Source: Gammaproteobacteria bacterium HGW-Gammaproteobacteria-1 (GTDB taxonomy: Bacteria; Pseudomonadota; Gammaproteobacteria; Thiohalomonadales; Thiohalomonadaceae). Taken from it: a DNA stretch of 64,000 nt. Position 1 is the stretch's first letter. Each line of letters begins with the position of its first letter. The position numbers were made by a program, and so were the translations under genes. The notes beneath the pieces were generated by a model. It saw only the letters and a list, made by a program, of their open reading frames with translations, was not told where the DNA came from and did not search any database. Positions 45,470 to 55,461 of this stretch are shown piece by piece. The DNA is taken from contig PGZL01000007.1 of assembly GCA_002840095.1 (NCBI GenBank), positions 105,267 to 169,266 on the forward strand, given 5' to 3'.

Positions 45470-47041
45470 ATGCGCGCAGGCAGCCCCACATTGAGAACCA
45501 CACGACTCGCCACTGAGCGGTTCATCCAGCAGGTAACGGCCGTGCCATCCCGTGTGGCGCAGCTGTGGCAGCGCCTGCAGCCGCAGCACTTCCCCATCGC
45601 CTACAAGCTGGCCCTGATCATTACCCTCGTCATCACCGTGGGCATGTCCCTGCTCGGCATGGTGGTGGTGGACAACCAGACCCGCCTGCTGCGCCAGCAG
45701 ATGAACCAGTTCGGACACGCCCTGATCAACCAGATGGCCGAAACCGTCAAGGAGCCCCTGCTGGCCGGCGACGCCCTCGCCCTGCGCCTGGCCGCCGACG
45801 GCATGACCCGCCACGGCGGCGTACTGGGGGCGGTGATCTACTCCGACGAGCTGGAACCGCTGGTGGCCGAAGGGCTGACGCCGCCCGATGCGCAGCTGCG
45901 GCAGCTGCAGCAGCAGTTGCAACAGCCCGGCCCGACCGTACCGGTCGCCGCGGTCGAGTGGGACTCCCTGCCGCGATCCGACAACACCATAGTCATCGCT
46001 TTCTTCGCGCCCATCGTGGTGCGCGAACTGACCACCGGCTACGTCCTGCTCACCTTCGATCATTCCCAGCTGAGCCAGGCCCAGCGCGACACCCTGCGCG
46101 CCGTCACCGCGGCCACGCTGCTGATGGTGCTGCTCGGCGCCGTCACCGCCATCCTCCTCGGCCAGCGTCTGTCGCGCCCGATCAACGAACTGATGGATGC
46201 CAGCCTGCAGGTGTCGCGCGGCAATTACAGCTTCCGCTTCGCCGAGCGGCGCAACGACGAGCTGGGCACGCTGATGCAGGCCTTCAACACCATGAGCGAC
46301 GGCCTGGTGCGCAAGGAGCAGGTGGAACTGGCCTTCTCCCGTTATGTCTCGCCCAAGGTGGCCAAGGAGGTGCTCAGCGACCTGGACCAGGTGCAGCTGG
46401 GCGGCCAGCATACGGACGCCAGCGTCCTGTTCGCCGACATCGCCGGTTTCACCGCGCTGTCGGAAAACCTGACGCCGCAGCAGATCAGCACCCTGCTCAA
46501 CGACTACTTCGGCGTCATCGCCGAGGCCGCCCTGGCCTACCAGGGCCACGTGGACAAATACATGGGCGACTGCGCCATGCTGGTGTTCGGCGTGCCGCAG
46601 CCCGACGCCCAGCACACCCTCAATGCGGTGTGCTGTGCGGTGCTGATCCAGCGCCTGATCAGCGAACTGAACCGGCAGCGCGAGGCGAACCGGCAGATGC
46701 CGGTGCATTTTCACATCAGCTGCAACTCCGGCATGATGCTGGCCGGCAACATGGGCTCGCACGACCGCATGGACTACACCGTGGTGGGCGACGCCGTGAA
46801 TCTCGCCTCACGCCTTTCCACCGTGGCGGAGGCCGAGCAGATCATCATCAGCAAGGTGATGCACGACCTGCCGATCCTGGCCGGGCACCTGGTCAGCCGC
46901 GAGCACGACACCATCCGCCTGCGCGGCAAACAACAGCCGGTGGCCACCTTCCAGGTGCTGGACCTGACCGAGCCCCTGCGCAGCGAACTGGAACAGCATT
47001 ACCACCACATTCTGCGCCGGCGGCGCGACAGCGGGGCCTGA
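45470..47041 (+). CDS. Membrane class III adenylate/guanylate cyclase
   Basis: This 523-residue protein has a membrane helix (about 44-66), a periplasmic region (67-205), a second helix (about 212-235) and HAMP (236-290). The cyclase domain (about 315-490) has FADIAGFTALSE, KYMGDCAMLVFG and YTVVGDAVNLASRL, keeping the two metal aspartates. The layout resembles CyaB-like receptor cyclases; cAMP is the likely product. The next gene, a TPR lipoprotein, starts inside its stop codon (TGATG), so the two are translated together and probably work together. Confidence 0.9.
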   Translation: MRAGSPTLRTTRLATERFIQQVTAVPSRVAQLWQRLQPQHFPIAYKLALIITLVITVGMSLLGMVVVDNQTRLLRQQMNQFGHALINQMAETVKEPLLAGDALALRLAADGMTRHGGVLGAVIYSDELEPLVAEGLTPPDAQLRQLQQQLQQPGPTVPVAAVEWDSLPRSDNTIVIAFFAPIVVRELTTGYVLLTFDHSQLSQAQRDTLRAVTAATLLMVLLGAVTAILLGQRLSRPINELMDASLQVSRGNYSFRFAERRNDELGTLMQAFNTMSDGLVRKEQVELAFSRYVSPKVAKEVLSDLDQVQLGGQHTDASVLFADIAGFTALSENLTPQQISTLLNDYFGVIAEAALAYQGHVDKYMGDCAMLVFGVPQPDAQHTLNAVCCAVLIQRLISELNRQREANRQMPVHFHISCNSGMMLAGNMGSHDRMDYTVVGDAVNLASRLSTVAEAEQIIISKVMHDLPILAGHLVSREHDTIRLRGKQQPVATFQVLDLTEPLRSELEQHYHHILRRRRDSGA

Positions 47042-48108
47042 TGCGCTACCGGTCGCTATTGCTGTCTTTGCTGTTGCTGCCGGCACTGAACGGCTGCACC
47101 TATCTCGCCACCTTCAGCGGCAATCTCGACGAGCACATCGACGGCTGGGTCGCGCAGCAGGAATACGGCAAGGCGCTGACCGCCCTCGGCCACGTCAAGC
47201 CGGGACGCGCCGACTACGCGCAATTGATGAAGAAGCGGGACGCCATCCTGCTCAAGGCCGAGCGCTACGAGCGCGACACCGTGAGCCAGGCGGCGGAACT
47301 GGCGCGGCAGGGACAATGGGGACAGGCGCTGGATCGCTACGATCAGGCCCTGTCCCGCCTGCCTGAAAGCAGCGTGCTGCGCAGCAGCCGCGCCCGCCTC
47401 GAACAGCAGCGCGCAGCCCGCCTGGATGCCCTGGAGCTGGATCTGCTGATGGCACGGGGCGAGGGGCTGCTGCACCTGCTGCCGGTCTATAACACCCGCG
47501 CCATCGCCGATCCCCGCTCCTGGAGCGCGCAGCGCGACCTGCGCCTGGCGCGGGAGGATGCGGAACGGCTCAGCGAGGAACTGACCCGCCTCGGCCGCGC
47601 CGCGCTGGAGCGCAAGGAGCTGGACCTTGCCCGCCGCAGCCTGTCCCTCGCCCTGCGCCTCAACCGCAGCCCCGATACCAAACGCGCCAACCAGGAACTG
47701 CTGCAACGCCTGGGCCCGCCCGCACCGCCGCCGGCCAAGCCGGCGATCAAGCAGACCCGGGAAGACGAGACACAGGAATTGCTGCAACAATATCGCCAAG
47801 CCTACGACGGCAGGAACTGGAGCGAGGCGCAACGCCTGCTGGCGCTGCTGGAACTGCAGCCGTCACCGCCGGAAGACGTGGCGCAGCTGCGCAGCGAACT
47901 CAATGCCGAGGTGGCCGAGGCGGTCAACCGCCTCACCGAGCAGGGTCTCGCCCTGTACAGCAACGGCAAGTATGAGCGCGCCCTCGCCCTCTGGCGCGAG
48001 GCGCAACAGCTCGACCCCAGCAACGAACGGGTGCGCGCCCATATCGAACGGGCCGAGCGGGTGCTGGATAAATTGCGTACCTTGCAGGAAAAGAAGGGCA
48101 GCGAATAA
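47041..48108 (+). CDS. TPR-repeat lipoprotein
   Basis: This 355-residue precursor starts with a lipoprotein signal (LLLLPALNGC, Cys19), so it is anchored to a membrane after export. The rest is helical and Arg/Leu/Ala-rich with TPR-like pairs, for example QGQWGQALDRYDQAL, ALERKELDLARRSLSLAL and NGKYERALALWREA. A Pro-rich linker lies near residue 225. The one-base overlap with the cyclase gene suggests that it modulates the cyclase from the periplasmic side or scaffolds an envelope complex. I do not recognise a named family. Confidence 0.8.
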   Translation: MRYRSLLLSLLLLPALNGCTYLATFSGNLDEHIDGWVAQQEYGKALTALGHVKPGRADYAQLMKKRDAILLKAERYERDTVSQAAELARQGQWGQALDRYDQALSRLPESSVLRSSRARLEQQRAARLDALELDLLMARGEGLLHLLPVYNTRAIADPRSWSAQRDLRLAREDAERLSEELTRLGRAALERKELDLARRSLSLALRLNRSPDTKRANQELLQRLGPPAPPPAKPAIKQTREDETQELLQQYRQAYDGRNWSEAQRLLALLELQPSPPEDVAQLRSELNAEVAEAVNRLTEQGLALYSNGKYERALALWREAQQLDPSNERVRAHIERAERVLDKLRTLQEKKGSE

Positions 48109-48163
48109 ATCACGCCCCGCACTATCCGCCTTCAGGCCGCTGAGTGCGCCCCGGGGCTACACC

Positions 48164-50422
48164 TCAGACCTTCTCCCCCGCCATCATCGCATCGACGCGC
48201 TGGAAACCGCGCGGCAGCTTGTTGCCGCGCCGGCCGCGTTCGCCGCGATAGTGCTCCAGGTCGGCGGCCTTGAGGGTGATGTGGCGCTTGCCGGCGAAGA
48301 GGGTCACCGCGCCGTCGGCGGGGATGACCGCGGTGGCCACCACATATTCCTCGCGCAACGATGCCTTGGCGCCGGGAATACCGATGATTTTGTTGCCCTT
48401 GCCGCGCGGCATCTGCGGCAGCTCCTGCAGCGGGAACACCAGCAGGCGGCCGTCGTTGGTGGCGGCGGCGATCAGATCGCCTTCATAGTTGCCGACCCGC
48501 TGCGGCGGCAGCACCTTGGCGCCGCTGGGCAGGTTGAGGACGTTCTTGCCGGCCTTGTTGCGCGCGTGCAGGTCGGACAGCCTGGCGACGAAACCGTAAC
48601 CGGCGTCCGACGCCAGCAGCACCAGTTCGTCGTCCTCGCCCATCAGCACGCTCTCGAAACTGGCGCCGGCTATGGGATTGACGCGGCCCGACAGAGGCTC
48701 GCCCTGGCCGCGCGCCGAGGGCAGGGTATGCGCCGGCAGCGAATAGCTGCGGCCGGTGGAGTCGATGAAAGTTGCCAGCTGGTTGCTCTTGCCGCGCGCC
48801 AGGTCCTTGAACCCGTCGCCGGCCTTGTAGCTGAGGCCGGTGGGATCGATGTCGTGTCCCTTGGCGGCGCGGATCCAGCCGCGCTCGGACAGCACCACGC
48901 TGATGGGCTCCACGCCGACCAGTGCGGTTTCGTCCAGGGCCTGGGCGGCGGCACGCGCCACCAGGGGCGAGCGGCGTTCGTCGCCGTAGGCTTCCGCATC
49001 GGCGATCAGTTCCTTCTTCACCAGCGTGCGCAGCCGCGCCTCGGAACCGAGGGTCTTTTCCAGGCCGTCGCGCTCCTTGGCCAGTTCGTCCTGCTCGCCG
49101 CGAATCTTCATCTCCTCCAGCTTGGCCAGGTGACGCAGCTTGAGTTCGAGGATGGCCTCGGCCTGTTCGTCGGACAGGCCGAAGCGCGCCATCAGCACCG
49201 GCTTGGGCTCGTCCTCGGTGCGGATGATGTGGATCACCTCGTCGATGTTGAGGAAGGCGATGAGCAGGCCGTCGAGCAGGTGCAGGCGGCGCAACACCTT
49301 TTCCAGGCGGTGCTCCAGGCGGCAGCGCACGGTGCGGATGCGGAATTCCAGCCATTCCACCAGCATCTCGCGCAGGTTCTTCACCCGCGGCCGGCCGTCG
49401 AGGCCGAGCACGTTCATGTTGACGCGGTAGCTGCGTTCCAGGTCGGTGGTGGCGAACAGGTGGTTCATCAGTTCGTCCACATCGATGCGGTTGGAGCGCG
49501 GCACGATCACCAGGCGGGTGGGGTTTTCGTGATCGGACTCGTCACGCAGGTCTTCCACCATGGGCAGCTTCTTCTGCTGCATCTGCTGGGCGATCTGTTC
49601 CAGTACCTTGGCGCCCGACACCTGGTGCGGCAGCGCGGTGACGACGATGTCGCCCTCTTCGCGTTCCCACTTGGCGCGCATGCGCACGCTGCCGTTGCCG
49701 CTGTGGTACATCTTCAGCAGATCGGCCCGCGACGTGATGATCTCCGCCTCGGTGGGATAGTCCGGCCCCTGTACGTGCTCGCACAGCTGCTCCACCGTGG
49801 TCTTGGGTTCGTCCAGCAGGCGCACGCAGGCGCTGGCCACTTCGCGCAGGTTGTGCGGCGGGATGTCGGTAGCCATGCCGACGGCGATGCCGGTGGTGCC
49901 GTTGAGCAGCACGTGGGGCACGCGCGCCGGCAGGATGGAGGGCTCGTCGAGGGTGCCGTCGAAATTGGGCACCCAGTCCACCGTGCCCTGATCCACTTCG
50001 GTGAGCAACAGGTCGGAGAACTTCGCCAGCCGCGCCTCGGTGTAACGCATGGCGGCGAAGGATTTCGGATCGTCCGGCGCGCCCCAGTTGCCCTGGCCGT
50101 CCACCAGCGGATAACGGTAGCTGAACGGCTGCGCCATCAGCACCATCGCTTCGTAGCAGGCGGAGTCGCCGTGGGGATGGAACTTGCCCAGCACGTCGCC
50201 GACGGTGCGCGCCGACTTCTTGTACTTGGCGCCCGCCTTCAGCCCCAGCTCGCTCATGGCGTAGATGATGCGGCGCTGCACCGGCTTGAGGCCGTCGCCG
50301 ATGTGCGGCAGGGCGCGATCCATGATGACGTACATGGAATAGTCCAGGTACGCCTTCTCGGTAAAGGTCTTGAGCGGCAGGCGCTCGACGCCTTCGTAAT
50401 TCATTTCCGTACTGTCAGTCAT
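48164..50422 (-). CDS. parC: DNA topoisomerase IV subunit A
   Basis: This 752-residue protein matches E. coli ParC (752). It has the active-site Tyr127 in [10 protein letters not shown], the quinolone-resistance region [12 protein letters not shown] with wild-type Ser87, a coiled-coil dimer interface and a C-terminal beta-pinwheel. It separates linked daughter chromosomes with ParE. parE lies upstream on the same strand, with a chelatase gene and two word-repeat elements between them. Confidence 0.98.
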   Translation of the reverse strand: MTDSTEMNYEGVERLPLKTFTEKAYLDYSMYVIMDRALPHIGDGLKPVQRRIIYAMSELGLKAGAKYKKSARTVGDVLGKFHPHGDSACYEAMVLMAQPFSYRYPLVDGQGNWGAPDDPKSFAAMRYTEARLAKFSDLLLTEVDQGTVDWVPNFDGTLDEPSILPARVPHVLLNGTTGIAVGMATDIPPHNLREVASACVRLLDEPKTTVEQLCEHVQGPDYPTEAEIITSRADLLKMYHSGNGSVRMRAKWEREEGDIVVTALPHQVSGAKVLEQIAQQMQQKKLPMVEDLRDESDHENPTRLVIVPRSNRIDVDELMNHLFATTDLERSYRVNMNVLGLDGRPRVKNLREMLVEWLEFRIRTVRCRLEHRLEKVLRRLHLLDGLLIAFLNIDEVIHIIRTEDEPKPVLMARFGLSDEQAEAILELKLRHLAKLEEMKIRGEQDELAKERDGLEKTLGSEARLRTLVKKELIADAEAYGDERRSPLVARAAAQALDETALVGVEPISVVLSERGWIRAAKGHDIDPTGLSYKAGDGFKDLARGKSNQLATFIDSTGRSYSLPAHTLPSARGQGEPLSGRVNPIAGASFESVLMGEDDELVLLASDAGYGFVARLSDLHARNKAGKNVLNLPSGAKVLPPQRVGNYEGDLIAAATNDGRLLVFPLQELPQMPRGKGNKIIGIPGAKASLREEYVVATAVIPADGAVTLFAGKRHITLKAADLEHYRGERGRRGNKLPRGFQRVDAMMAGEKV

Positions 50423-50471
50423 GCGGTTCTACACACTCTGTGTCAAAGCTGTTCAACCCAGTGTAAAAACA

Positions 50472-50550
50472 GGACAAGATGAACAAGATGTTTCAGGATT
50501 AACAAGATGTTTTATCTTGTTCATCTTGCTCAATCTTGTTCATCTTGTCC
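50472..50550. repeat. AACAAGATG word-repeat hairpin
   Basis: GGACAAGATGAACAAGAT (50472-50489) pairs perfectly over 18 bases with ATCTTGTTCATCTTGTCC (50533-50550). Inside, AACAAGATG (50501-50509) faces ATCTTGTT (50514-50521), giving a second stem. The basic word is the nonamer AACAAGATG. It lies between the chelatase stop and the parC start, inside a co-directional gene run, so it would sit in the parC leader if they are co-transcribed. Confidence 0.9.
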
Positions 50551-50568
50551 CATGGTTTGTCATTTTTC

Positions 50569-50931
50569 CTAGCGTGCCAATCGCAGCAACAGGGCGGCGA
50601 TGCCCTCTTCCGCCGCGCCTAGATAGGGCGCGATGGTAATCGTCACCTGCGGATGTTCCGCCTGCTTGGGCTGCACCTGCTCCGGGATGTCGTTCGCCAC
50701 GTGGCGCCCTTGCGACAGGAAATAGGGCAGCACCACCACCTCGCGCGCGCCGCGTTCGACGCAGCACTGGATGGCGCCGGGGATGCTCGGCTCGGCCAGT
50801 TCGAGAAAGGCGGCGGTGACGTCGGTATAGCGCGCGCCGGCCAGGGACTTGAGGCGCGCAGCGATCATGCGCACCTCCTCGTTGGAGGCCTCGCGGCGGC
50901 TGCCGTGCGCGACCAGTACCAGATGCTTCAT
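50569..50931 (-). CDS. CbiX-like (sirohydrochlorin) chelatase, short form
   Basis: This 120-residue protein starts with KHLVLVAHGSRR (active-site His near residue 9) and contains FLELAEPSI and EVVVLPYFLSQGRHV, the features of the short CbiX/SirB class that works as a homodimer. It inserts Co2+, Fe2+ or Ni2+ into sirohydrochlorin. ATG 50931 starts the first strand directly. It lies between parE and parC without cobalamin or siroheme neighbours, so the metal is open. Confidence 0.88.
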   Translation of the reverse strand: MKHLVLVAHGSRREASNEEVRMIAARLKSLAGARYTDVTAAFLELAEPSIPGAIQCCVERGAREVVVLPYFLSQGRHVANDIPEQVQPKQAEHPQVTITIAPYLGAAEEGIAALLLRLAR

Positions 50932-50951
50932 CTCAAAACCCCAAGGGAAGT

Positions 50952-51006
50952 ATCGCCAAGACGCCAATCAAGAGCCTTTCTTGGCGCACTTGGCGTCTTG
51001 GCGAGA
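50952..51006. repeat. CGCCAAGN word-repeat hairpin
   Basis: TCGCCAAGACGCCAATCAAG (from 50953) and the inverse CTTGGCGCACTTGGCGTC then TTGGCGA (to 51005) form an imperfect stem of about 22 bases with a short loop. It fills the gap between the parE stop (51035) and the chelatase start (50931). It shares its word with 42354-42425. Confidence 0.85.
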
Positions 51007-51034
51007 GTCATCGATGTTTTCAAAGTCATCGACT

Positions 51035-52924
51035 TCACACCTCCGCCAGATCGCCCTTCTGCTCCAGCCAGCTCTTGCGCTCGCCGGCGCGCTTCTTGGC
51101 CAGCAGCATGTCGAGCAGCAGGTTGGTGTCGTCGCCCGCCTCGATGGTGAGCTGCACCAGACGGCGGGTGTCCGGTGCCAGGGTGGTTTCGCGCAGTTGC
51201 AGCGGGTTCATTTCGCCCAGGCCCTTGAAACGGGTGACGCTGACCTTGCCGCGCTTGCCTTCGGCGGCGATGCGATCCAGCACGCCCTGGCGCTCGGCGT
51301 CGTCCAGGGCGTAATAGGTGTCCTTGCCGATGTCGATGCGGTACAGCGGCGGCATGGCGACGTGCACGTGGCCGTTTGCCACCAGCGGGCGGAAGTGGCG
51401 CAGGAACAGCGCGCACAGCAGGGTGGCGATGTGGGCGCCGTCGGAGTCGGCGTCGGCCAGGATGCACACCTTGCCGTAGCGCAGCCCTTCCAGATTGTCG
51501 GAGCCGGGATCGACGCCGACGGCGACGGCGATATCGTGCACCTCCTGCGAGGCCAGCACCTCGGCGGGGTCCACCTCCCAGGTGTTCAGTATCTTGCCGC
51601 GCAGCGGCATGATGGCCTGGAAGTCCTTGTCGCGAGCCTGCTTGGCGGAGCCGCCGGCGGAGTCGCCCTCCACCAGGAACAGCTCACTGCGCGCCGGGTC
51701 CTGGCTGGTGCAATCGGCCAGCTTGCCGGGCAGCGCCGGGCCCTGGGTGATCTTCTTGCGCGCCACCTTCTTGCCGGCGCGCAGACGGCTCTGCGCGCTG
51801 TTGATGGCGATCTCGGCCAGGCGCTCGCCCAGGTCCACGTGCTGATTGAGCCAGAGCGAGAAGGCATCCTTCACCACGCCGGAGACGAAGGGGGCGCACT
51901 CGCGCGAAGTGAGGCGTTCCTTGGTCTGGCCGGAGAACTGCGGGTCGGCCAGTTTCACCGACAGGACGTAGCTCACCTTGTCCCACACGTCCTCCGGCGC
52001 CAGCTTGACGCCGCGCGGCAGCAGGTTGCGGAATTCGCAGAACTCGCGCATCGCCTCGGTCAGGCCGGTGCGCAGTCCGTTGACGTGGGTGCCGCCCTGG
52101 GCGGTGGGAATCAGGTTGACGTAGCTCTCGGTGATCAGCTCGCCGCCCTCGGGCAGCCACACCACGGCCCAGTCCACCGCCTCGGTGTTGCCGGCCAGGC
52201 TGCCGATGAAGGGCTCCTCCGGCAGCAACTCGGTGTCCTTCAGCTCGTCGAGCAGGTAGGCGCGCAGGCCGTCCTCGTAATGCCACTCCTCACGCTCGCC
52301 GGCCGCCTCGTCGAAGAAGCTGATGTGCAGGCCGGGGCACAGCACCGCCTTGGCGCGCATCACGTGCTTGAGGCGCTGCACCGAGAACTTGGGAGAGTCG
52401 AAGAACTGCGGGTCGGGCCAGAAGCGCACCGTGGTGCCGGTGTTGCGCTTGCCCACCTCGCCCACCGCCTCCAGCGGCGACACCTTGTGGCCGTCCTTGA
52501 AGGCGATGTTGTATTCGCGACCGTCGCGCCGCACCCACACCTCCAGATGCTTCGACAGCGCGTTGACCACGGAGACGCCGACGCCGTGCAGGCCGCCGGA
52601 GAACTGGTAGTTCTTGTTGGAGAACTTGCCGCCGGCATGGAGCTTGGTGAGGATGACCTCCACGCCGGGCATCTTTTCCACCGGATGCATGTCCACCGGC
52701 ATGCCGCGGCCATCATCGGAGACCGACAGCGAGCCATCCTTGTACAGGGTCACCTCGATGCTCCTGGCGTGGCCGGCGATGGCCTCGTCCACGGAGTTGT
52801 CGATGACTTCCTGCGCCAGGTGGTTGGGGCGCGAGGTGTCGGTGTACATGCCGGGGCGCTTGCGCACCGGCTCCAGGCCGGACAGCACCTCGATGGATTC
52901 GGCGGTATAGGAACTGGATGACAT
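51035..52924 (-). CDS. parE: DNA topoisomerase IV subunit B
   Basis: This 629-residue protein (E. coli ParE, 630) has a GHKL ATPase (DNSVDEAIAGHA, DDGRGMPVDMHP, GGLHGVGVSVVNALS), a transducer domain and a TOPRIM domain (LVEGDSAGGSAKQARD, ADADSDGAHI). It supplies ATP hydrolysis and metal binding for topoisomerase IV. The start at 52924 has GGGA upstream; an in-frame ATG at 52957 would add 11 residues. Confidence 0.98.
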   Translation of the reverse strand: MSSSSYTAESIEVLSGLEPVRKRPGMYTDTSRPNHLAQEVIDNSVDEAIAGHARSIEVTLYKDGSLSVSDDGRGMPVDMHPVEKMPGVEVILTKLHAGGKFSNKNYQFSGGLHGVGVSVVNALSKHLEVWVRRDGREYNIAFKDGHKVSPLEAVGEVGKRNTGTTVRFWPDPQFFDSPKFSVQRLKHVMRAKAVLCPGLHISFFDEAAGEREEWHYEDGLRAYLLDELKDTELLPEEPFIGSLAGNTEAVDWAVVWLPEGGELITESYVNLIPTAQGGTHVNGLRTGLTEAMREFCEFRNLLPRGVKLAPEDVWDKVSYVLSVKLADPQFSGQTKERLTSRECAPFVSGVVKDAFSLWLNQHVDLGERLAEIAINSAQSRLRAGKKVARKKITQGPALPGKLADCTSQDPARSELFLVEGDSAGGSAKQARDKDFQAIMPLRGKILNTWEVDPAEVLASQEVHDIAVAVGVDPGSDNLEGLRYGKVCILADADSDGAHIATLLCALFLRHFRPLVANGHVHVAMPPLYRIDIGKDTYYALDDAERQGVLDRIAAEGKRGKVSVTRFKGLGEMNPLQLRETTLAPDTRRLVQLTIEAGDDTNLLLDMLLAKKRAGERKSWLEQKGDLAEV

Positions 52925-52947
52925 AATTTTCCCAAAAAAAACAGTTG

Positions 52948-53093
52948 AGTCCGCCAATAAACGCGAATGGACGCAAATCGTGACTAAAGATCAAGGCGGT
53001 GAAGCCGTCATACCGATCCACGCACCGGGTGAGCAGGTACGGCTCACCGTAACACTATGAATATTCGCGTCTATTTGCGTTCATTCGCGGACT
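52948..53093. repeat. CGCGAATGAA/CGCAAATAGA word-repeat hairpin
   Basis: The left arm (52948-52979, GTCCGCCAATAAACGCGAAT then GGACGCAAAT) and right arm (53063-53093, inverse of GTCCGCGAATGAACGCAAAT with AGACGCGAAT) carry a decamer-like word. They flank an 83-base centre that has its own small hairpin (GGTGAGC/GCTCACC, about 53028-53047). It occupies most of the 323-base gap upstream of parE; no gene is seen there. Confidence 0.8.
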
Positions 53094-53190
53094 GATCGTT
53101 TTCAGCACTATTTGGTTACTAATGAACATCGTCGTGTGGTGCCGTCGGCGACGGCAGTCCGGCAAAAGCAAAGTGGAGGGATTCTAACGC

Positions 53191-53226
53191 AAAACGCCCC
53201 CGCCACGGGGATGGCGGGGGCGTTTT
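53191..53226. terminator. Strong Rho-independent terminator of the chemoreceptor gene
   Basis: A perfect 15-base stem, AAAACGCCCCCGCCA (53191-53205) with 53212-53226, has loop CGGGGA and flanking A/T runs. It lies 22 bases beyond the receptor stop on the minus strand and works in both directions. Confidence 0.92.
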
Positions 53227-53247
53227 GTGTCGGGACCGGGACCGCCG

Positions 53248-55284
53248 TCAGGTCTTGAACCGTCCCACCAGCCCCTGCAACTGTTCCGCCAGCTGTGCCA
53301 GCTCGGCGCTGGAGTCCGCCAGCTGCCGGGTGCCTTCGGCGGTCTGCTCGGCCACCTGGGTGATGTTGACGATGTTGCGGTTGATCTCCTCGGCCACCTG
53401 TTCCTGCTGTACGGCGGCATCGGCGATGTGGCGGTTCATGTCGGTGATGTTGTCCATCGAAGCGGTGATCTCCTCCAGGGCGGCGCCGGCGCGGGCCGCC
53501 TGCTCCACGCTGGCGTTGGCCTGCACCCGGCCCTTGGTCATCATCGCCACCGCATCGCTCGCCCCCTTCTGCAGGGTCTCGATGATGGCCTTGATCTCGG
53601 CGGTGGACTGCTGGGTGCGCGAGGCCAAGGTGCGCACCTCGTCGGCCACCACGGCAAAGCCGCGGCCCTGCTCTCCGGCACGGGCGGCCTCGATGGCGGC
53701 GTTGAGAGCCAACAGGTTGGTCTGCTCGGCGATGCCGCGGATCACGTCCACCACCGAGCCGATGCTGTCGCTGTCGTCCTCCAGCTGATGGATCACCTCC
53801 GCCGCCTGCTCCACCGCGCGGGCCAGGTTGTCGATGGAATCCACGGTCTGCGCCACCACCTGGCGTCCGCCGGCCGCCTGGCCGTCAGCCTGGGCGGCCG
53901 AGTCGGCGGCCAGGCCGGCATTCTGCGCCATCTCCTGCGCCGTGGCCGCCATCTGGTTCATGGCGGCGGCCACCTGTTCGGTCTCATGCTGCTGGCGCTG
54001 CACGCCGCTGTTGGCATTGGCGCTGATCTGCGACATCTGCTCGGCGGCGGCGGCCAGCTGCGCGGTCGAACCGGCCACCTGGCTGACGATGTCGCGGATG
54101 GTGCCGACGAAGCGGTTGAAGGCGGTACACAGCTGGCCGATCTCGTCGCGGCTGTCGATGTGCAGCTGGCAGGCGAGGTTGCCGCCGCCCTGGGCGATGT
54201 CGTTCATGGTGCTGACGGCGAGCCGCAGCGGTGTACTGATCAGGTGGCTGATGATCCAGGCACCGAAGACGGCGAGGACCAGGCCGATGGCGAGCAGCAG
54301 CAACACCGAGGTGCGCGTCACGTCGATTTGCGCCAGCAGGGCGTCGCTGCGCTGTTCGGTACGGTTGCGCAGCTGCTGCACCAGGCTGTCCAGGGTCTGC
54401 TTGATCTCGCCCAGCAGCGGGCCCAGTTCACTGCGCACCAGGTGGGCATCGGTGCGCCACTGCTCGCCGGAATGCAGGGCCTTCATTTGCGCGAAGTTGA
54501 TCAGGAACTGCTTGCGCAGGCCGACGAATTGCTCGAAGGCATCCTGCTGTTCGAAGTTGAGCTGGCCCGCGCGCTTCTTCAGCCGCTCCATGAGTACGCC
54601 CACGTTCTCCTGATGGACCTGGATCTCATCCAGCGCGCTGTCGGCGCGAAACGCCAGATAGCCGCGGATGCCGTTCATCACGTTGGTCCAGGCATAGCGC
54701 AGTTCGCCCAGCAGCATGAGCAGCTGCTTGCGCTGTCCGTTGGCGGCCTCCTCCTCCTCCGCCATGATCATCTGCGACAGCAGCTGCAAGGCCTGCTGGC
54801 TGAGCGGATTGACGTTCATGCCGGCATATTGCATGGCCGGGAAGTTGGCGCCGTCGTCCAGCGCCAGTTTGAGCATGCGCTCGCGATAGCCGTCGAAGGT
54901 GTGCACCTTTTCCGCCACCGTGGCGACCAGCGCGCCCAGCTCGGCATCCTCGCGCAGCAGGGGCTGTTGTTGCAGGCGCTGCACCAGCTCGCCCACCTGC
55001 TGCAGATTGCGCAGGTAATCCTCGCGCTGGCCCGGCTCCTTGCTGAGCAGATAGAAGCCGAGCGAGGCGCTGGTGTGTTCGAGGCGCGTGGCCAGCTCCA
55101 GGGCATCGAGCGCAGTGGGCTGCACCCGCTGCACCACCTCGGCCATGTTGCCGCGGGTGGCGGTGAGACTGATCACCGTGGTCAGCACGACGACGGCGAG
55201 GATCGCCACCAGCATGCCGAAACCGGCCCAGAGTTTGGTGCGTATGGAAAAGCGCGCCAGCAGGCGCTGTATGAGCGTGATCAT
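53248..55284 (-). CDS. Methyl-accepting chemotaxis protein
   Basis: This 678-residue protein has a membrane helix (about 15-38), a long helical periplasmic sensor (39-330), a second helix (about 337-358), HAMP and a signalling domain with [19 protein letters not shown]. The signalling domain is nearly the same as in the receptor at 22182, while the sensors differ in length and sequence. This suggests two inputs into one Che pathway. The start at 55284 has AGAGAGG upstream. No cheW/cheA genes are in the window. Confidence 0.95.
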   Translation of the reverse strand: MITLIQRLLARFSIRTKLWAGFGMLVAILAVVVLTTVISLTATRGNMAEVVQRVQPTALDALELATRLEHTSASLGFYLLSKEPGQREDYLRNLQQVGELVQRLQQQPLLREDAELGALVATVAEKVHTFDGYRERMLKLALDDGANFPAMQYAGMNVNPLSQQALQLLSQMIMAEEEEAANGQRKQLLMLLGELRYAWTNVMNGIRGYLAFRADSALDEIQVHQENVGVLMERLKKRAGQLNFEQQDAFEQFVGLRKQFLINFAQMKALHSGEQWRTDAHLVRSELGPLLGEIKQTLDSLVQQLRNRTEQRSDALLAQIDVTRTSVLLLLAIGLVLAVFGAWIISHLISTPLRLAVSTMNDIAQGGGNLACQLHIDSRDEIGQLCTAFNRFVGTIRDIVSQVAGSTAQLAAAAEQMSQISANANSGVQRQQHETEQVAAAMNQMAATAQEMAQNAGLAADSAAQADGQAAGGRQVVAQTVDSIDNLARAVEQAAEVIHQLEDDSDSIGSVVDVIRGIAEQTNLLALNAAIEAARAGEQGRGFAVVADEVRTLASRTQQSTAEIKAIIETLQKGASDAVAMMTKGRVQANASVEQAARAGAALEEITASMDNITDMNRHIADAAVQQEQVAEEINRNIVNITQVAEQTAEGTRQLADSSAELAQLAEQLQGLVGRFKT

Positions 55285-55461
55285 GGACACCTCTCTCCGG
55301 CAGTTCTGTTGCATCCCTGCGGCAGGAGGGGCCAACCGTGGCGAATTATTGATATATGGCGATTAACTTATATCGGCCGGCCCATCACCGATTATTTATA
55401 AGCTGCATCACCAAGGATGTCGATAGATATCGTTTTATTCCGCCGGGGGAAACGAGGTAGA

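Noticed and set aside
43547..46762. Open frame of 1071 codons on the minus strand
   Set aside because: Antisense to the SulP and cyclase genes; no domain is recognisable and the composition is typical of a shadow frame.
45565..47040. N-terminal part of a long plus-strand frame continuing into the lipoprotein
   Set aside because: This part lies out of frame over the cyclase gene. The real product begins at 47041 with a lipoprotein signal.
53227..55401. Open frame of 724 codons opposite the chemoreceptor
   Set aside because: Antisense shadow of a gene with a clear MCP signalling domain.
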